Assembly (NCBI RefSeq): GCF_030296615.1
Contig: NZ_AP027732.1
Span: forward strand, 682,001 to 746,000
Source of the DNA: Frondihabitans sucicola
GTDB taxonomy: Bacteria > Actinomycetota > Actinomycetes > Actinomycetales > Microbacteriaceae
Length of the DNA stretch: 64,000 nt
Direction: 5' to 3'
Shown: piece by piece, positions 53,791 through 61,344 of the stretch
Numbering within the stretch: position 1 is the first letter of the stretch
Layout of the letters: each line of letters opens with the position of its first letter
Notes under the pieces: model-generated
What the model saw: the letters and a program-made list of their open reading frames with translations, nothing else
Told to the model about the DNA's origin: nothing
Databases searched by the model: none
Position numbers and translations under genes: made by a program

Positions 53791-54628
53791 ATGACATCGA
53801 CTCCGGACACCATCGCCGCGTTAGCCGTCACTGCGCTTCGCGAGGAGGCGCTGCTCACCCCCAAGCCAGGCCTCGTCGACCGCAACGGGCAGGGCAGCCA
53901 CCGTGACATGACCCTGGCCATGCTCCTTGCCTCGGCCGACTCCCTTTTCGACACCTTCGCCGACCTTGCGCGGGCGGGCGGGGAAGAGCCGATGGGCCAG
54001 AGTCTCCGTGACCGGGTGGGTCGCCTCGGGCGCGCTGGCGAGGCTCTGATGCTGCGAGCCACCGGCGGAGTCAACACCCATCGCGGGGCACTCTTCACCG
54101 TGGGGCTGCTGGCGACCGCCGCCGGCGCAGCACACACGGAAGCCGACATCTTCAGGATCGCGGGGGCCCTCGCGGCCATCCCCGACTCCGCCGCGACACC
54201 GTCGTCGTCCTCCCACGGGCAGGCCGCCGTCCGGACCTACGGCGTCTCCGGAGCCGTCGGCGAGGCGGCCACCGGATTCCCCCATATCCGTCTGAACGCC
54301 CTCCCCGCGCTCCGATCGAGCCTGGCCTGGGGCGAGACCGTGGAACGCGCGCAACTCCGAGCGCTCTTGGCACTCGTGGCGACCCTCGACGACACCTGCG
54401 TCCTTCACCGCGGCGGCGCGGCTGGTCTCCGCTGGATGCAGGCGTCAGCCCACAGCGTCCAGCGGGCCGGACGCTTCGACACCGCGCTCAGCCGATTGGT
54501 CGCCCGCGCGCAGCGTCGACGTCTTTCCCCGGCGGAAGCGCCGATCTGCTGTCGGGCGCGATCTTCGTTGAAGGCCTCTCCTCCCCACGACCGTCCCTTC
54601 CGAGGAGCACGCCCATGCAGACGTTTGA
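53791..54628 (+). pseudogene. mdcB: Triphosphoribosyl-dephospho-CoA synthase, frameshifted near the C-terminus
   Basis: About 279 residues when repaired. MdcB makes the prosthetic-group precursor from ATP and dephospho-CoA. Family blocks seen: EALLTPKPGLVDRNGQGSHRDM (about 19-40), GVNTHRGALFTVGLLATAAG (about 91-110), then DDTCVLHRGG. After RRRLSP the frame breaks near 54530; the expected GGSADLLSGAIFVEG follows in another frame. That frame runs without a stop into mdcC, so a second missing base near 54590 (4-C run) is likely, giving an end at 54628 that overlaps mdcC by 14 bases. Confidence 0.82.
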
Positions 54629-54932
54629 ATTCGATTTCCCGGGCGACCGGCCTGCGACCCAGCGCGCCCACGTCGGCGTCGTCGCCTCGGCCGACCTCGA
54701 AGTCCTGGTCGAGCCATCCGACGGCGACTCGGCCTCGGTCCGGATCCGCACCAGCGTCGACGGATTCGACGACGTCTGGCGCAACGTCCTGGAGCGCTTC
54801 TTCACGAGGTACGGCCTCACCGGCTCCATCGAGATCAACGACTTCGGGGCCACACCGGGCGTGGTCTCCATCCGCCTCCTGCAGGCGCTCGACCAGTCCA
54901 CCCACGACCAGACGCCGGAGAGCCGAGCATGA
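54615..54932 (+). CDS. mdcC: Malonate decarboxylase acyl carrier protein (delta subunit)
   Basis: Protein of 105 residues behind GAGGAG. It carries the 2'-(5''-phosphoribosyl)-3'-dephospho-CoA group, known in the Klebsiella protein to sit on Ser25. Here residue 25 is also Ser, in VVASADLEVLVEP (22-34). The C-terminal half has the conserved IEINDFGATPGVVSIRLLQAL. Its stop overlaps the start of the D-E fusion gene by four bases. Confidence 0.92.
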   Translation: MQTFEFDFPGDRPATQRAHVGVVASADLEVLVEPSDGDSASVRIRTSVDGFDDVWRNVLERFFTRYGLTGSIEINDFGATPGVVSIRLLQALDQSTHDQTPESRA

Positions 54933-56650
54933 CAACGGAAACCGACGTCGAACCCCTTGTGCCCGAGAGCGCCTACGTCCGTCGAGACAGCTTCATCGAG
55001 CGCGACGCCCGGTCGCGGGCGTTCGCGCTGGTCGACGAGGGATCGGGCCGTGAGCTCGTGGATCCGTTCGACCGCCTCGAGTCACCCTGGCTCCAGCAGC
55101 AGGGCGTCGTCCCCGAAGCGGACGACGGCGTCGTCATCGTCAAGGGCACCGTGGCAGGCAAAGCCACCGTCGTCATCGGCATCGAGCAGGGCTTCCAGGG
55201 CGGTGGCATCGGAGAGGTGTCGGGAGCGAAGATCGCCGCCGCACTCGGGCTCGCCACGCGCGACAGCCGGGCAGGCACCCCCACGTCGGCCGTTCTCCTC
55301 CTGGAAACGGGAGGCGTCCGCCTCCAGGAGGCCAATCTCGGGCTGGCTGCGGTTGCCGAAGCCTGCTCCGGTGTGCTCGAACTCCGCGCCCTTCAACCCG
55401 TCGTCGCCGTCATCGCCGGCGGTCTCGGCAGCTTCGGCGGGATGAGCATCGTCGCCGGCCTCTGCTCGACCGTCGTCATGACCCGCGAAGCGCGGTTGGG
55501 TCTGAACGGCCCCGAGGTCATCGAGTCCGAAGGTGGGATCGCCGAGTTCGACTCCGGCGACCACGCCCTCGTCTGGTCGATCGACGGCGGTGTCCAGCGC
55601 CACGCGCTCGGCCAGGCCGACGTGCTCGTCACGGACGACACCGCGGAGATCCTCGACGCGGTTCGCCAGGCGGTATCGGGCAAAGCCGCGTCAGTGCTCG
55701 CCTCGCGCGACCTCGCACGTCTACGGGCTCACTTGGCGGTCATCGATCCCGGGTCCCCGCCCTCGCCAGCGAACCTTCCTGATCTGTTTGCGACGGCCAC
55801 GGGACCGCGAGGGTCCAATCGGCCGCAAGCTGTCGCCGAGTCGAGTGGACGCGGCTCCGCCTGGATGACGTCGCTTGCCGACACCGTACCGACGGCGGTC
55901 GAGTCGACCGTCATCGAGGCGACGATCGGGATCGACGGTGTCTCGGCGATCCTGCTGGCCGTTGTCCCTGACGCTGGCAGCCCCTATCGCCGCGCACGGC
56001 ACGGGGAGGTCGGACTGCTCGAGGGCCTCGTTCTCGCCGAACGCGTCGCAGCCGTCGTGGCCGAGGATGCCGACCTCGAGGTCAACCGAAAACGCCCCAT
56101 CGTCGCCGTCGTCGACTTCCCCAGTCAGGCATACGGCCGTCTCGAGGAGATGGTCGGAATCCACCTGCACCTCGCGGCGGCTGCCGACGCGTACGCGACG
56201 GCTCGCACCCAGGGGCACCCGGTCGTTGCGCTCGTGGTCGGCACCGCCCTCTCAGGCGGATTCCTCGCCCACGGCCTCCAGGCAAATCAGATCCTGGCGC
56301 TCGACGATCCCGCCGTCGAAATCCACGCCATGCACAAGCCCGCCGCCGCCCGCATCACGCGTCGAACGGTCGCCGAACTGGACGAACTGGCCACCAGGAT
56401 CCCGCCCCTGTCCTACGACGTCCGTGACTGGGCGACCCTCGGGCTCTGCAACGGGTTGCTGCCGGTCGTCGACGCCGACCACCCGACTGGCGACGAGGTG
56501 GCCCTCGTCAATAAGCAGATCGGAGCCGCCGTGCGACGGGCGCGCGCGGGCGACCGCGGTCTCAGCGGACGCTGGTCCGTCGAAACCTCGGGCAGGAACC
56601 GAGCCGCGACCAGACAGGTCTGGGAGGCGATGACTCAGCAGTGGCGGTGA
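54929..56650 (+). CDS. mdcD: Fused malonate decarboxylase beta and gamma subunits (MdcD-MdcE)
   Basis: Protein of 573 residues combining two subunits that are separate genes in Klebsiella and Pseudomonas. Residues about 15-290 match MdcD, the carboxyltransferase-type decarboxylase (VIGIEQGFQGGGIGEVSGAKIAAAL, LLLETGGVRLQEANLGL, GGLGSFGGMSIVAGLCSTVVMT, GLNGPEVIE). Residues about 310-573 match MdcE, the co-decarboxylase (DFPSQAYGRLEEMVGIHLHLAAAADAYATAR, VVGTALSGGFLAHGLQANQILALDDP, IHAMHKPAAARIT). The join (about 285-310) is a short Pro/Gly/Ser linker. The frame is open throughout, and the correct phase on both sides makes an accidental fusion by indel unlikely. Confidence 0.9.
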   Translation: MTTETDVEPLVPESAYVRRDSFIERDARSRAFALVDEGSGRELVDPFDRLESPWLQQQGVVPEADDGVVIVKGTVAGKATVVIGIEQGFQGGGIGEVSGAKIAAALGLATRDSRAGTPTSAVLLLETGGVRLQEANLGLAAVAEACSGVLELRALQPVVAVIAGGLGSFGGMSIVAGLCSTVVMTREARLGLNGPEVIESEGGIAEFDSGDHALVWSIDGGVQRHALGQADVLVTDDTAEILDAVRQAVSGKAASVLASRDLARLRAHLAVIDPGSPPSPANLPDLFATATGPRGSNRPQAVAESSGRGSAWMTSLADTVPTAVESTVIEATIGIDGVSAILLAVVPDAGSPYRRARHGEVGLLEGLVLAERVAAVVAEDADLEVNRKRPIVAVVDFPSQAYGRLEEMVGIHLHLAAAADAYATARTQGHPVVALVVGTALSGGFLAHGLQANQILALDDPAVEIHAMHKPAAARITRRTVAELDELATRIPPLSYDVRDWATLGLCNGLLPVVDADHPTGDEVALVNKQIGAAVRRARAGDRGLSGRWSVETSGRNRAATRQVWEAMTQQWR

Positions 56651-57276
56651 TCACGCGGAACGGCGCTCGGGTCCACGATCTGGTGCGCTTCTCAGTCCCT
56701 GCGGCCGACGATCGACTGCCGCCGTGGGTCCTGCGCGACCGGGAGAGCGCATGGGGCGTCGTCCGTAGGCAGAGCGCCCGCGCCGATGGCGGGGCGGCTC
56801 TTGGTCTTCGCGGCCGAGAACGCTCGGAACGCGTAGCGGTCGAGGTGACGACCAGCGACATCCTCGAGGTCGTCGCCCCCGAGGAACTCATTACTCGACC
56901 TCTCAGCGGCACCGTGAACCCAGGGCTCGCGAGGGCCCTGTCCGTGCTGTCGTCCGTCGACCCGCAGAAGCTCGGCGGGCTGGTTTGGGGGCCGACCGGC
57001 TCTGCCGGGTTCGAACTGGCTACAGGCATCCCTGCCGTGCGCGAGACCAGCGATCTGGACATGATCCTGCGCGCCGACCGGCCCGTCACACGGGAGGTCG
57101 CGGGCCGGATCCTGCACTTTCTTCTGACGTTGCCCTGCCGAGTCGACTGTCTGCTCGAAATCGGCCGTGGGGCGGTCGCTCTCGCCGAGTGGGCCGCAGG
57201 CGACGGGGGCGTGCTGCTGCGCACGCCGAGCGGCCCGGTCCTGACGAAGAACCCGTGGCAGGATTGCGCTTCGTGA
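56641..57276 (+). CDS. mdcG: Malonate decarboxylase holo-ACP synthase
   Basis: Protein of 211 residues starting at a GTG inside the end of the previous gene (10-base overlap). MdcG is a nucleotidyltransferase that moves the phosphoribosyl-dephospho-CoA group onto MdcC. The signature GPTGSAGFELATGIPAVRETSDLDMILRA (about 118-146) holds the SDLD acidic pair. The N-terminal HDLVRF and the C-terminal GPVLTKNPW are also family marks. Four-base overlap with mdcH. Confidence 0.9.
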   Translation: MAVITRNGARVHDLVRFSVPAADDRLPPWVLRDRESAWGVVRRQSARADGGAALGLRGRERSERVAVEVTTSDILEVVAPEELITRPLSGTVNPGLARALSVLSSVDPQKLGGLVWGPTGSAGFELATGIPAVRETSDLDMILRADRPVTREVAGRILHFLLTLPCRVDCLLEIGRGAVALAEWAAGDGGVLLRTPSGPVLTKNPWQDCAS

Positions 57277-58199
57277 TCGCGTTCCTTTATCCGGGCCAGG
57301 GGTCGCAGCGCGCAGGCATGATCGCCGCCCTCCCTCGGGTCCCGGTCGTGACTGACACCCTCGACGAGGTGGCGCTCGTCCTGGGCCATGATGTCCGCGA
57401 GTTCGACACGGCCGAGGCCCTGACCGACACCGTCGCCGCGCAACTGGCCCTCTTCACTGTCGGGGTGGCATCCACGCGCCTCCTGGCCGACAACGGTGTT
57501 CGGCCCGACGCGGTCGTTGGCCATTCCATCGGCGCCTTTCCTGCCGCCGTCGCGGCGGGCGTCCTCAGCCTCGAGGCCGGAGTCGCTGCCGTCCGTGTCC
57601 GCGCCGAGGCCATGCGCGACCTCTATCCCGCAGGATTCGGCCTCCTCGCCGTGATCGGCGCTCGGCTGCCCGACGTCCGCCGCCTCGTCACCGCCGCCGA
57701 ACGACGAGCGGACCTGTTCGTGGCGATGGAGAACTCGGAAGACCAGATCGTCCTCGCGGGAAGCGATGCCGCTTTCGAGCGTGTCGCCGCACTCGCGGCA
57801 GGCTTCGGCGTCCGCGAAGTCCGACGGTTGGATGTCGCGGTGCCCTCGCACTGCCGTCTCATGAGTCCGGTTGCCGATGCGGTGCGCAAGCAGCTTGGCT
57901 CCAGGCCAGCCCGGCGCCCCGCGATCCGGTACGTGTCTGCGCTCTCGGCACGGTCAGCGGCTACGACCGACGCCGTCGTCGACGATCTTGCCCAGGGTGT
58001 TGCGCAGATGGTCCGCTGGCGCGACGCGACCGACCTCCTGGCGGAACTCGGCACCACCGCGGTCGTCCAAGTGTCTCCGGGGCGCGCGACGGCCGCTCTT
58101 TTCGCCGCGGATCACCCCGAGATCCCTGTTCTGGCGATGGATGACGCCCCGTGGGCCGACTCGATCGTTCGCGCGTCGGCTGTCGCCTCTCGAGCCTAG
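57273..58199 (+). CDS. mdcH: Malonyl-CoA:ACP malonyltransferase of malonate decarboxylase
   Basis: Protein of 308 residues from a GTG overlapping the mdcG stop. It loads the carrier with malonyl to start the cycle. FabD-type motifs: LYPGQGSQRAGM (5-16), nucleophile elbow VVGHSIGAFPAA with Ser85, the substrate-carboxylate Arg in VRVRAEAM, and base His in AVPSHCRLM. Last gene of the cluster. It is convergent with the TetR gene, with only 7 bases between the two stops. Confidence 0.92.
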   Translation: MIAFLYPGQGSQRAGMIAALPRVPVVTDTLDEVALVLGHDVREFDTAEALTDTVAAQLALFTVGVASTRLLADNGVRPDAVVGHSIGAFPAAVAAGVLSLEAGVAAVRVRAEAMRDLYPAGFGLLAVIGARLPDVRRLVTAAERRADLFVAMENSEDQIVLAGSDAAFERVAALAAGFGVREVRRLDVAVPSHCRLMSPVADAVRKQLGSRPARRPAIRYVSALSARSAATTDAVVDDLAQGVAQMVRWRDATDLLAELGTTAVVQVSPGRATAALFAADHPEIPVLAMDDAPWADSIVRASAVASRA

Positions 58200-58206
58200 G
58201 AGACTG

Positions 58207-58797
58207 TCACTTAGCGCCGCGCAGGCCGTCGAACAGGGTGTCGATGAGACCGTCGGCCAGATCAGGACCCACGTCGAGGCGGCTCAGGATTCGGTACACG
58301 ATGGTGCCGAAGAGCATCTCGATCACAGCCGTCGAGGTGAGCGCCGAGTCGATCTCGCCGTCTGCCTCCGCTTCACGAAGGCGAGCGGCCATGGACGCTT
58401 CCTGCGGCCCGGTCAGGCGTTCGTACAGCACGGCCGCGAGATCCGGATCGTCGGCTGCTGCCGACACGAGACCGCGGAGCAGGCTGGCGTTCGCTGGGTC
58501 GCCGAGCTCGTGCAGGGCGCCGCGGAACCACACGAGCAGGTCGTCGCGAAGGTCGCCGGTGTCGGGTGGCAGTTCTCGTGACGGCAGGATCAGCCCTTCG
58601 AGCACGCACTCGGCCAGGATCGCACTCTTCGACTTCCACCACCGATAGATCGTCTGCTTGCCGACGTGGGCTCGAGCGGCGATGCCCTCGATGCTCATCT
58701 GCTCGTAACCGACCTCTGCCACGAGGTCGCGAGTGGCTGCCAGGATCGCCGTGCGCGCCCGCTCGCTGCGTGGTCTTGTCGGACTCGGCTCACTCAT
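58207..58797 (-). CDS. TetR family transcriptional regulator, paralogue of the one at 46753
   Basis: Protein of 196 residues. DNA-binding domain AILAATRDLVAEVGYEQMSIEGIAARAHVGKQTIYRWWKSKSAILAECVL (about 16-65), and a TetR_C_11-like ligand domain. The recognition helix GKQTIYRWW nearly equals that of the TetR at 46753. It is divergent from the SDR at 58881, and the gap contains CGAGAC-GGACC-GTCTCG. Autoregulation and control of the SDR are the simplest inference; cross-talk with the 46-50 kb sites is likely. Confidence 0.88.
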   Translation of the reverse strand: MSEPSPTRPRSERARTAILAATRDLVAEVGYEQMSIEGIAARAHVGKQTIYRWWKSKSAILAECVLEGLILPSRELPPDTGDLRDDLLVWFRGALHELGDPANASLLRGLVSAAADDPDLAAVLYERLTGPQEASMAARLREAEADGEIDSALTSTAVIEMLFGTIVYRILSRLDVGPDLADGLIDTLFDGLRGAK

Positions 58798-58834
58798 AGA
58801 GCCAACGGTACTTGAGGCGTATGCTCTTCTGCAG

Positions 58835-58851
58835 CGAGACGGACCGTCTCG
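58835..58851. promoter_or_regulatory. Operator CGAGAC-GGACC-GTCTCG (site 3 of 3)
   Basis: Same arms and spacing as at 47362 and 50218; here the core GAGACGG-A-CCGTCTC is a full palindrome. It lies 30 bases before the SDR start (58881) and 38 bases before the divergent TetR start. Confidence 0.88.
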
Positions 58852-58880
58852 TCTCAAGTGTCAGCACAATTGGAGCCACC

Positions 58881-59720
58881 ATGTCCAAGCAAGTCGTCGT
58901 CGTCATCGGAGCGGGCGGGATGGGCGAGCAGATCGCCCGCCGCCAGGGAGCCGGCAAGCACCTGTTCCTCGCAGACTTCAACGAGGAGATGTTGGCGAGC
59001 AAAGTCGCCGCCCTGAAGATCGACGGCTTCGAAGTCACGTCGCAGAAGGTCGACGTCTCATCGCGTGAGTCGGTGAAGGCCCTCGCCGAAGCGGCCGCCG
59101 CTGCCGGCCCGGTCGTCGAGGTCATCGACACGGCCGGTCTTTCGCCGACACAGGCACCCATCGGCGCCATCCTGAACGTCGACCTTCTCGGCGTCGCCAT
59201 CGTCCTCGAAGAATTCGCTTCGGTCATCGCCGACGGCGGCGCCGGAGTCGTCATCGCCAGCATGGCCGGGCAGACGTACGGCGCCCTCACACCGGAGCAG
59301 GAGTTCGCTCTCGCGACCACCGACACCGACGCTCTTCTCGACCTCCCCTTCGTCGCCGAAGGGATCGCCGACCCCGGAGCCGCCTACGGTCTGTCGAAAC
59401 GCGCCAACCAGCTGCGCGTCAAGGCGGCCAGCGTCGCCTGGGGGCAGCGCGGCGGCCGTGTCAACTCGGTCAGCCCCGGCATCATCTCTACCCCGATGGG
59501 CCAGCAGGAGCTCGAAGGGCCCTCCGGCGTCTACATGAAGGCCATGATCGAGGGATCCGGAACCAAGCGCATCGGCACCCCCGCCGACATTGCCAACGCC
59601 GTCTCGTTCCTCCTCGGCTCCGAGGCGTCGTTCATCACCGGAATCGACATCCTCGTCGACGGCGGTGTGATCGCGTCGGTCACGACGAACCCGCCGGCTT
59701 TCCTCACGCAGGGCGCGTAG
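58881..59720 (+). CDS. SDR family oxidoreductase
   Basis: Protein of 279 residues. Cofactor motif VVVIGAGGMGEQIARRQGAGKHLFLADFN (about 5-33), a modified NAG region (IDTAGLS), catalytic YGLSK as YxxxK and SPGIISTPMGQQEL. C-terminal FLLGSEASFITGIDILVDGGVIAS is standard. A longer loop before YGLSK (TPEQEFALATTDTDALLDLPFVAEG) sets it apart from common SDRs and resembles the loop of the GAGAC-linked SDR at 49392. It is probably induced with the other GAGAC-site genes. A 34-base palindrome terminator follows. Confidence 0.9.
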   Translation: MSKQVVVVIGAGGMGEQIARRQGAGKHLFLADFNEEMLASKVAALKIDGFEVTSQKVDVSSRESVKALAEAAAAAGPVVEVIDTAGLSPTQAPIGAILNVDLLGVAIVLEEFASVIADGGAGVVIASMAGQTYGALTPEQEFALATTDTDALLDLPFVAEGIADPGAAYGLSKRANQLRVKAASVAWGQRGGRVNSVSPGIISTPMGQQELEGPSGVYMKAMIEGSGTKRIGTPADIANAVSFLLGSEASFITGIDILVDGGVIASVTTNPPAFLTQGA

Positions 59721-59734
59721 CTCAGACAGCCATC

Positions 59735-59768
59735 AAAGACCGCTCGCCCACGTGGGCGAGCGGTCTTT
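59735..59768 (+). terminator. Terminator: 34-base perfect palindrome
   Basis: AAAGACCGCTCGCCCA followed by CG and its exact complement TGGGCGAGCGGTCTTT, 15 bases after the SDR stop. The stem ends in TCTTT, giving a short U tail. Confidence 0.88.
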
Positions 59769-59861
59769 GCGCGACTCGCTGCGGGCCGTTGGACTCACGA
59801 CACGAAAGCCTGCAACTCGAAATGAAGTTCTGGAAACCACGCATCCGTCATGAGCTACCGT

Positions 59862-59911
59862 TTGCCACGTAGATTGTCGCGTTCCGCGGAAAGCGACAAT
59901 CTACGTGGCAA
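59862..59911. repeat. 50-base near-perfect palindrome downstream of the TIR gene
   Basis: TTGCCACGTAGATTGTCGC (59862-59880) is exactly complementary to bases 59893-59911. The 12-base centre (gttccgcggaaa) is itself a palindrome, TTCCGCGGAA. It lies in an A+T-richer 300-base gap between the SDR terminator and the TIR gene stop, together with further CGACAA and TTGTCC motifs. It could be a terminator for the TIR gene, a recombination or element end, or an attenuator-like RNA structure; there is no T tail. Confidence 0.75.
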
Positions 59912-60074
59912 TTCGACAAAATAGATGTCGGACGACAAATCTGTCCGCCTCTATTCAGCTTGTCCAAGTCACCCCTGATTTGACGGGCTTCTCGCGCCCG
60001 CTTGTCCACCCGGTTTCGCACGCAGAATGTCCATTTCCACAAAACGCTGATGAGAAGGCAATTACTTCGGGCGG

Positions 60075-60878
60075 CTAATCGCTTGTCCGCGACGAGATGA
60101 CCAGCTCGGCGATGTCGTCAGCGATTTCATCGATGGACGAGTCGGAGGTGCTGCGGGCGAGCTTGTCAGCGAGGGATGGGCTGTGCTCTTCGACGTCGGC
60201 CCGTGTGACGTCGTGCCAGATGGGCAGAAGGTTCTGACGACCGCCAACTGTCTGCGTGACAATTCCGTCGAGTTCGTATTGGGGCCAGCCTTTCGTGAAG
60301 TAGTGCTCGCTGAAGATGACGGCCGCAAAGCGGCTGCCTCGAAGGCCCCGATCAATCCGGCGTCTGAGGCTGTCGCCAATTCTGAGTTCAGCCTTGTCGA
60401 GCCAGACGCTGACGCCCCGGTCTTGCAGCGCTTGAGCCAATGGGATCGCGACAGTTGTCTTGTCCTCGCTCGCATGGGACAGAAACACGTCCCACGTGCG
60501 CCCGTCCAATTCGTCGTCCGTTGTAGGAGCTTGCGGAGTCCTGGTGTCGACGGAGTCGGCCAGGCTCCGTTCGTCCGGCGCTCGGTAGGCGGGCAGATTT
60601 CCTCTAGGCGGTGGCAGAACTTCAACGCTGCTCCGGATTGTTCCTGCCGCCCCGCCAAGGTCCACAGCCACGTACCAGTGGCCCGAACTTGGGACAGGGA
60701 CGCGCGCGGGTGACCTTTTCATGAGACCACCCGTGTAGCGGTATCGGCCACCGCGGGGAGATGAATAGATTCGGTAGTTGAACGCGTCCAGGAGGAGAAC
60801 ATTTGCCTGCTTGCCCAGCGTTACGACGACGGTGGCGCCCTTGCTGACGTGACCAAGGTCGTATTTGATGTGCTCCAC
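60075..60878 (-). CDS. DUF1883-TIR fusion protein, candidate immune effector
   Basis: Protein of 267 residues from a GTG behind GAGGAG. Residues 1-88 match DUF1883 (YDLGHVSKGATVVVTLGKQANVLLLDAFNYRIYSS, GHWYVAVDLGG), a small beta-rich domain of unknown ligand. After a Pro-rich linker (89-127) comes a TIR domain: DVFLSHASEDK (130-140), VSVWLDKAELRIGDSL (BB-loop region, 156-170), VIFSEHYFTKGWPQYELDG with the likely catalytic Glu202, and LLPIWHDV. Bacterial TIR domains with this Glu cleave NAD+ in anti-phage systems. No cyclase, ThsA or sensor gene is adjacent, so it would be a stand-alone protein. Both sides are gene-free and carry palindromes. NADase activity is inferred. Confidence 0.85.
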   Translation of the reverse strand: MEHIKYDLGHVSKGATVVVTLGKQANVLLLDAFNYRIYSSPRGGRYRYTGGLMKRSPARVPVPSSGHWYVAVDLGGAAGTIRSSVEVLPPPRGNLPAYRAPDERSLADSVDTRTPQAPTTDDELDGRTWDVFLSHASEDKTTVAIPLAQALQDRGVSVWLDKAELRIGDSLRRRIDRGLRGSRFAAVIFSEHYFTKGWPQYELDGIVTQTVGGRQNLLPIWHDVTRADVEEHSPSLADKLARSTSDSSIDEIADDIAELVISSRTSD

Positions 60879-61344
60879 CCCGGGCTCCTCTTGTTGTCGC
60901 CAGCCTACGGACGACCCATGGCTTTCGGGAATGAAGAGCGGGCTTCCTTGTCGGGATTCGTCTAGACCGCTGATCAGATCTGTTGCAAGCGAGGATTCGG
61001 GACTCTAGAGCGACGCCAGTCAAGCGATCGGACTGGGTTGCTTTGAGGTGTACCTCAAAGCGACACGTTCAGCGCCTTACGTACGCAAGCTGGCCTGTTC
61101 CCTCCCCACAGATCACGCCGCTACAACCGGTCTCGATCCGCGCCGCGAAGACGCAACTGCAAAGATCCACCGGGCACGGAATCGGAGGCTCGTCATCGCC
61201 CGCCATGCGACTTCGGCCCGGTTCCGACGCCGGTATCGACGGCTTTCGACACCCTCGCCGACGCCGGCGGAGGGCTCTTCAGGACGCGGGATCCCGATGT
61301 GTTCTAGGAGCAAATCATCTTGCCCGTATCCGAGGGCGGTCAGT
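60879..61344. other. Gene-free 466-base stretch with a 22-base palindrome
   Basis: No believable gene on either strand; open frames have poor codon preference and no family resemblance. GCTTTGAGGT (61040-61049) and ACCTCAAAGC (61052-61061) form a palindrome broken only by the central GT. This could be a regulatory site for the TIR gene or an element border. The TIR promoter should lie in the first 100 bases. Confidence 0.55.
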
